64,000 nt of DNA from Chelativorans alearensis (lineage in GTDB: Bacteria > Pseudomonadota > Alphaproteobacteria > Rhizobiales > Rhizobiaceae): positions 548,506 to 612,505 of the forward strand of contig NZ_WQNI01000001.1 of assembly GCF_010993735.1 (NCBI RefSeq), read 5' to 3'. Positions 16,869 through 25,140 of the stretch are shown here, piece by piece; the first letter of the stretch is position 1, and each line of letters begins with the position of its first letter. Position numbers and translations under genes: made by a program. The notes beneath the pieces were generated by a model. That model was not told where the DNA came from and made no database searches. It worked only from the letters and a program-made list of their open reading frames with translations.

Positions 16869-17411
16869 ATGGCGATGAGGGTGAGAGGGATCGTGGTCAT
16901 GGGGGTTGCCGGCAGCGGCAAATCCTCCCTCGGCGCGCTCCTCGCCGATGCCCTCGCCAGCCCCTTTCTGGAGGGCGACCAGTTTCACCCGGCCGAAAAC
17001 ATCGCCAAGATGTCTGCCGGCATCGCCCTTGAGGATGAGGATCGCTGGCCCTGGCTCGACCGCCTTGGCGAGGGGATCGGCAAGGCCGCCGGCGAAACCG
17101 GCCTTGCCGTCGCAGCCTGCTCGGCCCTGCGCCGCGCCTATCGTCAGCGCCTGCGCACCCGCGCCGGCATTCCGCTCGGCTTCATCTTCCTGAAGGGCGA
17201 GCGCGGCCTCATCCTGTCGCGCATGGAAAAGCGGACGGGCCACTACATGCCCGTCTCCCTGCTCGACAGCCAGTTCGCCACGCTGGAGGAGCCACAGGGC
17301 GAGCCGCACACGCTTACCCTGGACATTGCCCGACCGGCCGACGCGCTGATGCGCGACGCGCTCCCCTGGGCGAAGGCGTTCGACAGAACGCCGGAAGACC
17401 CATTCCAATAA
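16869..17411 (+). CDS. gntK: gluconokinase (GntK/IdnK family)
   Basis: Kinase of 180 residues, the usual length of GntK/IdnK. The P-loop is VMGVAGSGKSSLG, followed by the gluconate-site pattern LEGDQFHPAENIAKMSAGIAL and DEDRWPWL, then SALRRAYRQRLR and HYMPVSLLDSQFATLE-like sequence, all hallmarks of the family. It phosphorylates gluconate with ATP to give 6-phosphogluconate for the Entner-Doudoroff or pentose phosphate route. The open frame extends far upstream inside the SDR gene, but ATG 16869 (or 16875), preceded by GAGGGCGAGG, is the sensible start. Last gene of the gntR-idnO-gntK operon. Confidence 0.93.
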   Translation: MAMRVRGIVVMGVAGSGKSSLGALLADALASPFLEGDQFHPAENIAKMSAGIALEDEDRWPWLDRLGEGIGKAAGETGLAVAACSALRRAYRQRLRTRAGIPLGFIFLKGERGLILSRMEKRTGHYMPVSLLDSQFATLEEPQGEPHTLTLDIARPADALMRDALPWAKAFDRTPEDPFQ

Positions 17412-17578
17412 CTTTACGCGACGTTTTCTGGGCTGATCTCGCTGCGTCACGCTGCCGGCCTGGCTCTTCCAGAGTGGCGGAGTAACGCTCCTTGGCCCCG
17501 GCCGGCGGGATGTTGCCGGCCGGCTCCGGCAGCCGGCGACCTCGCACTTCACGCAAGGTTACCGGAATTCACTAATTT

Positions 17579-17653
17579 GTGATAGCAGTCATGGCTAGAA
17601 ATTTGGATTTGAGTGTCCATTTAAGTGGAGCAGCGAGGAACCTCCCTCCTCGC
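17579..17653 (+). promoter_or_regulatory. operator-like motif and leader hairpin of the small secreted protein gene
   Basis: GTGATAGCAGTCAT at 17579-17592 resembles the repeated GTGATAGTAATCAC at 18541 ahead of the paralogous gene. A hairpin GCGAGGA-N7-TCCTCGC follows at 17633-17653, then the leader text ACAAGACTGGAGACTAT before the ATG, which recurs almost unchanged before the paralogue. Shared control of the two genes is likely; the mechanism is not known. Confidence 0.45.
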
Positions 17654-17676
17654 CAAAGACAAGACTGGAGACTATT

Positions 17677-18015
17677 ATGCGTAAGGTAATTCTTCTCACG
17701 TCCGCCCTCGCCCTGCTGGGCGGCAGCGCCATGGCGCAGGACTTCAAGGTCAGCAATCAGAACGGCGGTCCGGACTCCTACCTGGAGCATCAGATCAAGC
17801 CGTCCTCGGACGACCGGATCGTGACCTCCGGCATTGGTGGCCAGACCCGGGCTGGGTTCTCCGCCGCGCAGGGCTTCGGCCCCAGCGACGAGAACAATTC
17901 GCCCGCTCCCCGCTTCCAGCTCGACAACACCGTGCCGGCGATCGCGCCGTCCGATGTCGGCAACGTGCGGACCTATCAGGGCTACAACGCCGCCGACGAT
18001 TTCGAGCCCAGCTGA
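17677..18015 (+). CDS. small secreted protein with one GFSAAQGFGPSD motif
   Basis: Protein of 112 residues with a signal peptide (MRKVILLTSALALLGGSAMA, cleavage before QDF). The mature part is polar and probably flexible. It contains the motif GFSAAQGFGPSD followed by APRFQLDN, which appears in repeated form in the protein encoded at 18699. Ribosome site GGAG lies ten bases before the ATG. A strong intrinsic terminator follows 61 bases after the stop, so this is a monocistronic gene. I do not recognise a family or function. The shared leader, motif and terminator type mark it and its neighbour as recent paralogues. Confidence 0.78.
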   Translation: MRKVILLTSALALLGGSAMAQDFKVSNQNGGPDSYLEHQIKPSSDDRIVTSGIGGQTRAGFSAAQGFGPSDENNSPAPRFQLDNTVPAIAPSDVGNVRTYQGYNAADDFEPS

Positions 18016-18076
18016 TAGCTGGGTGGAATCCTCCCCCCGGTGCCGGAGGCTACCCCCCTTGCCTCCGGAGCCAAGA

Positions 18077-18104
18077 AGCAGCCCGTTCAGTCGGGCTGCT
18101 TTTT
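18077..18104 (+). terminator. Rho-independent terminator
   Basis: AGCAGCCCG-N6-CGGGCTGCT with a perfect 9-bp stem, followed by TTTT. It ends the transcript of the 112-residue secreted protein gene. Confidence 0.92.
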
Positions 18105-18234
18105 GTCCCGCTTCCGCGCACCTGAGACGGGACGGCGGCAATTCATTTCAAATCCGAACGTTTTTGTTTGCGAAGCCACAATCGACCTGGGTCAGAATTA
18201 GCTGCGGATGGGCGGGCGCAGATTGTGGTGAGAC

Positions 18235-18420
18235 ATGCAAAGCGATTTCGCGGCCGCGCGGCAACTTCTCGAGCGCGCACAGGACGAATTGTGCGGCTCC
18301 GATGAGACCAGCCAAAAAATACGGGAAAGCCTTGACCTGCTCATCGAAGCCATAGCCACCGCCGAATATCGCAGGCCGCCTGCCGAGATCGTCCCCTTTC
18401 CGCGAAAAGCCCGCTTATAG
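18235..18420 (+). CDS. small hypothetical protein
   Basis: Protein of 61 residues, mostly one or two amphipathic helices (MQSDFAAARQLLERAQDEL, then KIRESLDLLIEAIATAEYR) and a basic proline-containing tail ending IVPFPRKARL. A GGTGAG ribosome-site-like run lies five bases before the ATG. Small helical proteins with the tail pattern PFPR occur in many Rhizobiales, but no function can be given. It sits alone between the terminator at 18104 and the next secreted protein gene. Confidence 0.55.
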   Translation: MQSDFAAARQLLERAQDELCGSDETSQKIRESLDLLIEAIATAEYRRPPAEIVPFPRKARL

Positions 18421-18540
18421 AATCCCCCTCCGACATCCCGTGAGCCTCTTCGTCGTCTTCATCGAAAGATGCCCGGCGTAGCACGGAAGGCGCTCAAGTG
18501 TCTTTGCCGTCATCGGGTCACACCCACCGCTCACGAGCGT

Positions 18541-18598
18541 GTGATAGTAATCACATTAATAGATACGAGTCCGTGAAGTAATCACGATAGCAGATACG
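18541..18598 (+). promoter_or_regulatory. tandem 22-bp repeats upstream of the repeat-protein gene
   Basis: Two copies of a 22-bp element (18546-18567 and 18577-18598, two to three differences) are spaced 31 bp apart, about three helical turns. Each contains AGTAATCAC and ends in AGATACG. The first overlaps a perfect small palindrome GTGAT-AGTA-ATCAC at 18541-18554. The phased direct repeats suggest cooperative binding of a regulator to the promoter of the gene at 18699. Confidence 0.5.
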
Positions 18599-18698
18599 CT
18601 TATGTGTAACACTGTTGAATAGAAAAACCAAGAATAGATCCTATATTTACATGAATGCGAGGGACTCCTTCCCCGCAGAAACAAGACCGGAGACTATC

Positions 18699-19118
18699 AT
18701 GTACAAGATCGCCGTCCTCACTTCCGCACTCGCCATGCTTGGCGCCGGCAACGCGTTCGCTTTCGATGCCTCACAGGGTTTCGGCCCCAGCGACGCCAGC
18801 GATCAGCCGACCCCGCGCTTCCAGATGGATAACCGGGTCGATCGGTCGACCGTGACCGCCGGCATCGGCTCGTCCGCCCCCACCATTCGCGGGCCGGTCG
18901 GCTTCTCCGCCGCGCAGGGCTTCGGCCCCAGCGACGCCAGCGATCAGCCGGCCCCGCGCTTCCAGATGGGCAACCAGGTCGATCGGACCGTGACCGCCGG
19001 CATCGGCGGCTCGTCCCGCCCCACCATTCGTGGGCCGATCGGCTTCTCCGCCGCGCAGGGCTTCGACCCCAGCGACTCAAGCGACCGGCCGGCCCCGCGC
19101 TTCCAGACCGCACGCTAG
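18699..19118 (+). CDS. small secreted protein made of three GFSAAQGFGPSD repeats
   Basis: Protein of 139 residues with a signal peptide (MYKIAVLTSALAMLGAGNAFA). The mature chain is three imperfect repeats of about 43 residues, each with the core AAQGFGPSDASDQPAPRFQM (the first copy begins FDASQGFGPSD), a Val-Asp-Arg turn, TAGIG and TIRGP. The neighbouring 112-residue protein has a single copy, so this one likely arose by internal duplication. Frequent Gly, Pro, Ser and Asp suggest an extended or intrinsically disordered exported chain. ATG 18699 is supported by GGAG upstream and the signal peptide; the upstream extension of the frame is AT-rich and not coding-like. No known family is recognised. 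Confidence 0.8.
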   Translation: MYKIAVLTSALAMLGAGNAFAFDASQGFGPSDASDQPTPRFQMDNRVDRSTVTAGIGSSAPTIRGPVGFSAAQGFGPSDASDQPAPRFQMGNQVDRTVTAGIGGSSRPTIRGPIGFSAAQGFDPSDSSDRPAPRFQTAR

Positions 19119-19163
19119 AAGCGACCTTCCCGCCTGGCCGGCAGTCCACCCTTAGGACAAGAA

Positions 19164-19195
19164 AGCAGCCTCGATCCCGGGGCTGCTTTTTTTTT
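19164..19195 (+). terminator. Rho-independent terminator
   Basis: AGCAGCC-N10-GGCTGCT followed by nine T residues, 45 bases past the stop of the repeat-protein gene. Its stem matches the outer stem of the terminator at 18077, consistent with duplication of the whole unit. Confidence 0.92.
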
Positions 19196-19377
19196 GCGCC
19201 GCGACAGCCACGCTATCGTACCGCCAACTTCAGGCTTTCAGGTGAATTGAAACGAAGACGGTACATTCGGCGCCCGCATTAAAGCGCGCCGCCACCCGAA
19301 GCCAGTCGCCGAAACAGGTCAGGCGGGCCACTGCGATCTCGTCCTTTGCGGTCGTCCCCTCCCCTGATTGGGCGCGA

Positions 19378-20655
19378 TCACGCCCTGGCGGTCACAATCT
19401 TATCCAGCGCCTTCGCCAGCCCGAGAATGCGCGCGTCATCTCCGTTGCACCCCGCCAGCATGAGGCTTCCCGGCAATACGCCGTTGCCCTTCGTGGGCAT
19501 GGCCATGGCACAGCCGTCCGCGAGATTGATCAGGGAAGAGTTGCGCAGCATCATCGCGTTGACCGCGTCGAAATTCTCGTTCGCCTCGGCAATGGTCGGC
19601 GGCATGATCGCCAGCGTCGGAGCAATCAATGCATCGTAGCCTGCCATCACATCGGTGAACCGACGCACCACCCCGGCGCGTTTCCGGCGCGCGTCTTCCA
19701 GGTCCGTGGCGCAAAGCGTCTCGGCGAAACGGATGCGTTTCAGGACGCGCGGGTCGCCCACGGTCTCAAGCGCGTCGAGGTGGTCGCGATAAAGCGCATG
19801 GGCCTCGGAGGCGATGATGACGCGGTTGAGCCCCAGCGCCTCCGGCAGAAAGCCCAGATCGAGCTCCACAAGGTCATGCCCGGCCTGGCGAAGCCGGTCA
19901 CAGGCGTGCATGAAATGATCGCGCGTGAAGGCGTCGATGTCGTTGACGAAGGCATTGACCGGAACCGCCAGGCGCAGCGGCCGCTCCGGAGCCTGTTGAG
20001 GCTCCAGCCCGTCCCCCATAACGCGCATGAAAAGGAGCACCCTTTCAAGATCGGCGCAGAGCGGGCCGACGCTGTCCAGCAGATCGGACAGCGGATGAAC
20101 GCCTTCGCGCGGCACGGCGCCTTGCGAAGGCTTGTAGCCGTAGAGCCCGTTGACCGCCGCGGGAATGCGGACGGAACCGCCCGTATCCGTCCCCAGGCCC
20201 GCATCGCACAGCCCATGGGCAACGGTGAGTGCCGCCCCCGATGAAGAACCACCGGGAATGCGCGATGCGTCGAACGCGCTTCCCGGCGTTCCGTAGTGAG
20301 GGTTGAGGCCGACGCCGGAATAGGCGAACTCGCTCATCGACGTGCGGCCGAAACACAGCGCCCCCGCCGCCTTCAGGCGCGCCACCACGGCGGCATCCGC
20401 TTTCGCGGGGGGAGCGTTTTTCAAAAGCTTCGAGCCGGCGCTCGTCACCTGGCCCTCTTCGTCGAAGAGGTCCTTGAGGGAGACCAGCATGCCATAAAGG
20501 GGCATCGCTTCCCCGGCCTTTCTGCGCGCCGCAAGCGCGGAAGCGTCGGCCAGGATCCTGTCGGGATCGAAGGCGGTGAATATCCGGCCGGCCTCATCGC
20601 CCAGCCCGTCCACCTTGGCGATGGCCTCTTTGGCCTTGGCAACGATGTCGGTCAT
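19378..20655 (-). CDS. amidase-signature family hydrolase
   Basis: Protein of 425 residues. It shows the Ser-cisSer-Lys catalytic set of the amidase signature family: Lys61 in VSLKDLF, the GGSSSGAAL loop (135-143) with the cis-Ser, and the nucleophile Ser161 in GTDTGGSVRIPA. The length and sequence are like the shorter members related to GatA, allophanate hydrolase AtzF and aryl-acylamidases. It would hydrolyse a C-N amide bond. It is the last gene of a seven-gene minus-strand unit with a TRAP importer and two small hydrolase/lyase-type enzymes, so the imported acid or its product probably carries an amide or lactam. The exact substrate is unknown. Confidence 0.9.
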   Translation of the reverse strand: MTDIVAKAKEAIAKVDGLGDEAGRIFTAFDPDRILADASALAARRKAGEAMPLYGMLVSLKDLFDEEGQVTSAGSKLLKNAPPAKADAAVVARLKAAGALCFGRTSMSEFAYSGVGLNPHYGTPGSAFDASRIPGGSSSGAALTVAHGLCDAGLGTDTGGSVRIPAAVNGLYGYKPSQGAVPREGVHPLSDLLDSVGPLCADLERVLLFMRVMGDGLEPQQAPERPLRLAVPVNAFVNDIDAFTRDHFMHACDRLRQAGHDLVELDLGFLPEALGLNRVIIASEAHALYRDHLDALETVGDPRVLKRIRFAETLCATDLEDARRKRAGVVRRFTDVMAGYDALIAPTLAIMPPTIAEANENFDAVNAMMLRNSSLINLADGCAMAMPTKGNGVLPGSLMLAGCNGDDARILGLAKALDKIVTARA

Positions 20656-20672
20656 CTTCGATCCCTCTCCTG

Positions 20673-21344
20673 TCAGGCAACTGCCGGCAATGTCCTTATA
20701 GAATAGCTATGGGCGATCGTGCGTCCGTTTTGCGGATCGCGCATCTCCATGCGGAATTCGGCGGCCGGGCGCACGCCGCCTGACGTGACGCCGAGCGTCC
20801 CGCCCAGCATGGCCGCCGGCCCTTCCCTCGACAATGCCTCCAGCTGCGCGCCCTCCATCAGCTCCGCCATGGGCCGCATCGCGCTCAGTGTTCCTTCCTG
20901 GTAGAGCGTCCAGTCGCCGTTTTCCCTGATCCAGGAGCGCAATTCGAGAGCGTCGAGACGATCCGCGACCTCTTGGAAATCCCAAAGCTCGCCGGCGCAC
21001 GGCTTTGCGCAGACCTGCTTCGACAGGGCTACCGAGTGCGCTTCCAGTTCCCGGTCGGTGTGGTCGGAGGCAAGACCCAGATAGGTTTTGCCCCCCGCGC
21101 GCACGATGAGCGGCTCCACCTCGCCGGACGTGCCCGCCCCCACGAACTGGAGCGACCGCGCCTGTGTGAGAAGGCCCGCCGAAACGCGGTAGTAGAGCGG
21201 AACGGCGGACGGCGGGGCCACGCCGATGGCCACAAGCTCGTCGATATGATGCTGGATGGCGTCCGGGTTGCGGCCCGTCCAGCCGGCCACGACGCAATGG
21301 GCGAAATCGAGGTCGAGCGTTCCTTCAGCGCATGTGAAGCGCAT
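20673..21344 (-). CDS. DUF2848 family protein
   Basis: Protein of 223 residues. The stretch LGLASDHTDRELEAHSVALSKQVCAKPC is diagnostic of the DUF2848 family, in which the HTDRE acidic/His cluster may bind a metal as in fumarylacetoacetate-hydrolase-like folds. The biochemical role of the family is not established to my knowledge. It lies between the TRAP large permease (24 bases) and the amidase (17 bases), so it is in the same catabolic operon and probably acts on the imported compound. The ATG at 21344 is preceded by GAAGGA. Confidence 0.85.
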   Translation of the reverse strand: MRFTCAEGTLDLDFAHCVVAGWTGRNPDAIQHHIDELVAIGVAPPSAVPLYYRVSAGLLTQARSLQFVGAGTSGEVEPLIVRAGGKTYLGLASDHTDRELEAHSVALSKQVCAKPCAGELWDFQEVADRLDALELRSWIRENGDWTLYQEGTLSAMRPMAELMEGAQLEALSREGPAAMLGGTLGVTSGGVRPAAEFRMEMRDPQNGRTIAHSYSIRTLPAVA

Positions 21345-21368
21345 GGAGATATTCCTTCTTGAAGAGAG

Positions 21369-22649
21369 TTACAGCGCGGCAGGCAGGAACAATGCCAGGC
21401 CGGGAAAGAGGATAAGCATCCCCACCATGGCCAGCATGACGAGCACATAAGGCAGAGCGCCCGTCATCACCTCGCTCAGCGTTCCCGATTTGCGCGCACC
21501 TTGAACGACATAGAGGTTGAGCCCCACCGGCGGCGTGATCAGCGCCATCTCGATGAGGACGATCATCAGGACGCCGAACCAGACCTTGTCGAAGCCGAGC
21601 TCGGCAATGATCGGCACGACGATGGGGATGGTGGCGACCATCAGGGAGAGCGTTTCGATGAAGAAGCCCAGAACGATGTAGAGCAGGATCACCAGGAACA
21701 GCGTTCCCATTGGCGACAGGCCGGATCCCTGCAGCAGGCCGGTGAGCTCGCGGCCGAGACCCGCCGAGGCCAGGGTGAAATTGAGGAAATAGGCGCCGAT
21801 GATGACGAGCATGATCATCGCGGTGATCCTGATCGTGCCCAGCAGCGCTTCGCGCAGCATGTTCAGCCCCACCCCGCCGTTGATCGCGGCGATCAGCAGT
21901 GCCATCGCGACGCCGATGGCGGCCGATTCCGTCGGCGTCGCCCATCCGGCATAGATGGACCCGATGACAACCGTGAAGAGGGCGATGATGGGCAGAAGCT
22001 GAATGAGGCTTGCGAAGCGCTCCCCCCAGCCGAAGCTGCGGCTCGAACCGCCGAGAGCCGGCCGGAACCAGCAGATGAGCGCGGTTATCGCCATGAAGGC
22101 GACCGCCATCAGGAGGCCGGGTACGAGACCCGCCAGAAAGAGCCGCGGAATGGAGGTTTCGGTCAGGAAGCCGTAGACGATCAGGTTGATCGACGGCGGT
22201 ATGAGGATGCCAAGCGTGCCGCCCGCCGCAATCGCCCCTGAGAAGAGGCGCGGATCATAGCCGAGCTTGTCGGCCTGCGGCATGGCCACCGTCGCCACCG
22301 TGGCCGCCGTCGCCACCGAAGAGCCGGAAGTGGCCGAAAACAGGGTGGCGGTGCCGATATTGGCGTGAACCAGGCCGCCCGGCAGCCACGAGAACCATTT
22401 GTCGAGGGAGGAATAAGTCCGCTCGGCCACGCCGCCGCGCACGAGGATTTCACCGAGCAATACGAAGAACGGGATAGCGATCAGCGTGGAGCTGTTGGAC
22501 GACGACCAGACCACCTGGCCGAGCCCGCGGATCAGCGGGAATGGCGAAGCGAATTGGTCGATGCCGAATCCCAGGATGAACAGGACGATCCCAACCGGGA
22601 TGGAGAGGGAGAGCAAGCCAAGAAGCGCGATGGAGACGGACCAGATCAC
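21369..22649 (-). CDS. TRAP transporter large permease subunit (DctM family)
   Basis: Protein of 426 residues, the standard DctM length, with about twelve hydrophobic helices. Recognisable elements are IPFFVLLGEILVRGGVAERTYSSL near residue 60, AIAAGGTLGILIPPSINLIVYG in the middle and LITPPVGLNLYVVQGA near the C-terminus. It forms the transport path together with the DctQ protein, whose gene ends three bases upstream, and moves an organic acid inward with sodium or protons. It is a different subgroup from the longer DctM at 11.7 kb, so the two TRAP systems are not recent duplicates. Confidence 0.95.
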   Translation of the reverse strand: MIWSVSIALLGLLSLSIPVGIVLFILGFGIDQFASPFPLIRGLGQVVWSSSNSSTLIAIPFFVLLGEILVRGGVAERTYSSLDKWFSWLPGGLVHANIGTATLFSATSGSSVATAATVATVAMPQADKLGYDPRLFSGAIAAGGTLGILIPPSINLIVYGFLTETSIPRLFLAGLVPGLLMAVAFMAITALICWFRPALGGSSRSFGWGERFASLIQLLPIIALFTVVIGSIYAGWATPTESAAIGVAMALLIAAINGGVGLNMLREALLGTIRITAMIMLVIIGAYFLNFTLASAGLGRELTGLLQGSGLSPMGTLFLVILLYIVLGFFIETLSLMVATIPIVVPIIAELGFDKVWFGVLMIVLIEMALITPPVGLNLYVVQGARKSGTLSEVMTGALPYVLVMLAMVGMLILFPGLALFLPAAL

Positions 22650-22652
22650 GGC

Positions 22653-23195
22653 TCAAGCCTCCATTTCCGTCGCGGTGCCGAAGGAGCGTTCAAAGGAAGC
22701 AGTCCGGCGCTGGGCGATGAGGCCGATCGCGCAAAAGAGCAAGACCGTCGACACGACCGCGAACCAGACCCAGCCGGAGAACCAGATCGCCTGCGGAATC
22801 CACAGCGGCGTTTCAAGCGGCGTATTGGCGCGCGAGCCGCGGTCGATGGTTTTCTCGAGCACCGGCCAGGCCTGCCAGGCAACGACCGACGTGACGGCGG
22901 CCGTCGTTGAGATCGCCAGTATGTCGAGAACGCTCCGGCCGGTCGTCGCCAGGCGTAGGCGCAAGAGATCGATGCGCACATGGGCCAGTTCGAGAAGCGC
23001 GAAGGGAAGGCCCCAGCTTGCGACCATCGCCATCACGTAACCGGATATCTCGTCCGAGCCGCCGAAAGAGCGGCCGAACTGGCGCAGGGTGATATCCACA
23101 AGGATGAAGACCACCGTGAGCGCCAGAACGACACCCACGATGAGCGCTATCAGCCGGTTCAAGCGCCGGAGGGCGTCTACGGTTTTCTCAAACAT
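22653..23195 (-). CDS. TRAP transporter small permease subunit (DctQ family)
   Basis: About 180 residues with four hydrophobic helices, the second pair preceded by VRIDLLRLRL, as in DctQ proteins (LALTVVFILVDITLRQFGRSF opens the family domain). ATG 23195 has a strong ribosome site on the reverse strand (GGAGGGCGAG), so I use it rather than the open frame reaching 23408. It is three bases from the DctM gene and 29 bases from the binding-protein gene. Confidence 0.92.
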   Translation of the reverse strand: MFEKTVDALRRLNRLIALIVGVVLALTVVFILVDITLRQFGRSFGGSDEISGYVMAMVASWGLPFALLELAHVRIDLLRLRLATTGRSVLDILAISTTAAVTSVVAWQAWPVLEKTIDRGSRANTPLETPLWIPQAIWFSGWVWFAVVSTVLLFCAIGLIAQRRTASFERSFGTATEMEA

Positions 23196-23224
23196 ATCTC
23201 GCCCTCCGACCCGCGTTCCACCCA

Positions 23225-24262
23225 TCAGAGCGGGATTTGCACGCCCACGGTCTCGCCGACGCTCTCGTTCCAGCGCTTTGCCCAGTCGGCGCCGGCGCGG
23301 TCGGCCCATTCGGGAAGAACGGTTTCCTGCAGGATCGCCCGCGCGGCCTCGGCATCGGCCTCGGTCGGCTCGACAAGCGTCATGTCGGCCGGCTCCCCAG
23401 CGGGACAATCGCCGTTGCCGGTAAGGCAGGCAACGTCCGTGGCGAGCGCACCGGAGGCCGCCTCCCAGGCCGGAGCCTCGAACTGGCTCTCGATCTGGGT
23501 TGAGAGCAGCTCCTTCTGCTCACCGGAAAGCGCTTCCCACTTGTCGAGGTTGATGGCGGTCACCACCGGGTCCCAACCGCCAAGCGGCAGGGTCATCAAG
23601 TGGGAGGAAACTTCCCACCAACCGGCACTGTAGCCCGAGCCGGCACCGGTAACCGCGCAGTCGATCACGCCGCGCTCGAGCGCGCCTGGAACCTCCGAGA
23701 AGTCGACATTGATGCCTTCGGCGCCAAGCGCTTCCAGCAGCTTTGTGGTCATGCGGCCGGAGCCGCGGATCTTCTTGCCCTTCAGGTCCGCAAGCGAGGA
23801 GACGGGCTGCTTGCAGAACACCACCTGCGGCGGGTACGGCGCGATTGCCAGAAGCTTCGCATTGAAGCGTTCGGTCATGATCTCTTCGACCATGGGGCGG
23901 GCCGCCTCGACCATCTTGCGCGCCTCTTCCGCGGTCGTCGCCACCAGGGGCACGTCCAGACCCTCCAATTCGGGCGCATCTCCGACAGTGTAATCGGCAA
24001 CCGTCATCCCGACATCGAAGACCCCATCGCCGAGCATTCGATAAACATCCGAGCCGGCGACGCCCATCTGGTCGAAGGTCGTCATGCTGATTTCGAAGTC
24101 GCCGGCCGCCGGCAGGGTCTCGGTCCAGAACGGCGCCTCATACTGCTTGTAGAGCGGCAGGCTGCTCCAGCTTCCGACGACTGAGAGTTCCTCCGCATTG
24201 GCAGCGGCCGCGCCGGCCAAGAGCGCTGCGCCGGCCAGAAGTGCGTTGCGAATGGTATTCAT
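23225..24262 (-). CDS. TRAP transporter periplasmic solute-binding protein (DctP family)
   Basis: Protein of 345 residues with signal peptide MNTIRNALLAGAALLAGAAA. The mature part has the DctP features: VYRMLGDGVFDVGMTVADY, the carboxylate-pocket region LADLKGKKIRGSGRMTTKLLEALGAE, and EVPGALERGVIDCAV. A Cys-containing loop (VACLTGNGDCP) may form a disulfide. ATG 24262 is preceded by AGAGGA; the longer open frame to 24796 lies inside the next gene. It binds the substrate of the second TRAP system, which the neighbouring amidase and DUF1445 genes suggest is an amide- or lactam-containing acid. Confidence 0.93.
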   Translation of the reverse strand: MNTIRNALLAGAALLAGAAAANAEELSVVGSWSSLPLYKQYEAPFWTETLPAAGDFEISMTTFDQMGVAGSDVYRMLGDGVFDVGMTVADYTVGDAPELEGLDVPLVATTAEEARKMVEAARPMVEEIMTERFNAKLLAIAPYPPQVVFCKQPVSSLADLKGKKIRGSGRMTTKLLEALGAEGINVDFSEVPGALERGVIDCAVTGAGSGYSAGWWEVSSHLMTLPLGGWDPVVTAINLDKWEALSGEQKELLSTQIESQFEAPAWEAASGALATDVACLTGNGDCPAGEPADMTLVEPTEADAEAARAILQETVLPEWADRAGADWAKRWNESVGETVGVQIPL

Positions 24263-24285
24263 GGCTCTATCCTCTGTTGGTTCGC

Positions 24286-25140
24286 TTATCTGTTTATGGC
24301 GAGCGCCGCGCCGATGCCGGAAAGACGGTTCTCCGCGGCTTCCGCGGGGATGTCGGTCACCAGCATGTGGCCGGGCTCGTGGGTGATGGCGAGGTCGGCG
24401 CCACAGGTGCGTATGGCGATCTGCGGTGTGACGCCACAGGCCCAGAACACCGGAATGTCGCCTTCCTCCATCACGGGTGTGTCCCCGAAGTCGGGGCGCA
24501 TGATGTCGGCGATACCGATTTGCGCGGGATCGCCGATATGAACCGGCGCGCCATGGGCCAGACGCTGCCGGGCCGAAAGCAGGATGGCCTGAATGGCATC
24601 GGAAGGCTTGAAGGCGCGCATGCTGACGACGAGAGGACCCTTGAAAGGTCCGGCCGGAACGGTGTCTATCGACGTCAGATACATCGGCGCGTTGCGCCCG
24701 GCATCGATATGGCGCACGGGGATCCCGGCCGACGCCAGGGCTTCCTCGAAGGAAAAAGAGCAGCCAAGCACGAAGGTAACGAGATCCTCGCGCCACACCT
24801 CGTTGAGGTCTTCGACACTCTCGAAGTCGGCGCCGCCGCGAAAGATGCGGTAACGGGGCACGTCGACCCTTATGTCGATGTCATCGCCAAGTTCCGGCAG
24901 CGCCGGCGAGCCGGCCTCGCCGATGCCGATGATGGGGCACGGCTTCTGGTTCTTCTGGCAAAAGAGGAGGAAATCGGATGCGAAGGCCTTCGGCAGGATG
25001 GCCAGGTTGCCCTGCAGATAGCCGGGCGCCTTTCCCGCCGTGTCGCCCAGCATGAGGCCTGCACGAACCGCCCGGCGCAAGGCGCAGGCCGAACCGAATG
25101 TCTGCTGGCCGGCCGTCGATACCCCGGCCTTTGATGCCAT
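24286..25140 (-). CDS. DUF1445 putative hydro-lyase / D-glutamate-cyclase-like protein
   Basis: About 284 residues. The sequence LRRAVRAGLMLGDTAGKAPGYLQGNLAILPKAFA and VFWACGVTPQIAI with ITHEPGHMLVTDI is characteristic of the DUF1445 (YcsI-like) family, which includes D-glutamate cyclase and putative hydro-lyases. FVLGCSFSFEEAL is the expected central motif. It likely catalyses dehydration or cyclisation of a small acid. The start is uncertain: ATG 25140 gives the family's usual length, but the run GGAAGGGGG on the reverse strand lies at the right distance before a TTG at 25164, and an ATG at 25212 is also in frame. First gene of the TRAP-amidase operon. Confidence 0.85.
   Translation of the reverse strand: MASKAGVSTAGQQTFGSACALRRAVRAGLMLGDTAGKAPGYLQGNLAILPKAFASDFLLFCQKNQKPCPIIGIGEAGSPALPELGDDIDIRVDVPRYRIFRGGADFESVEDLNEVWREDLVTFVLGCSFSFEEALASAGIPVRHIDAGRNAPMYLTSIDTVPAGPFKGPLVVSMRAFKPSDAIQAILLSARQRLAHGAPVHIGDPAQIGIADIMRPDFGDTPVMEEGDIPVFWACGVTPQIAIRTCGADLAITHEPGHMLVTDIPAEAAENRLSGIGAALAINR

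Noticed and set aside
18077..19195. Possible attachment sites or mobile element ends from the repeated AGCAGCC sequences
   Set aside because: Each copy is the stem of an intrinsic terminator with a T-run, so duplication of the gene unit explains them better than a mobile element.
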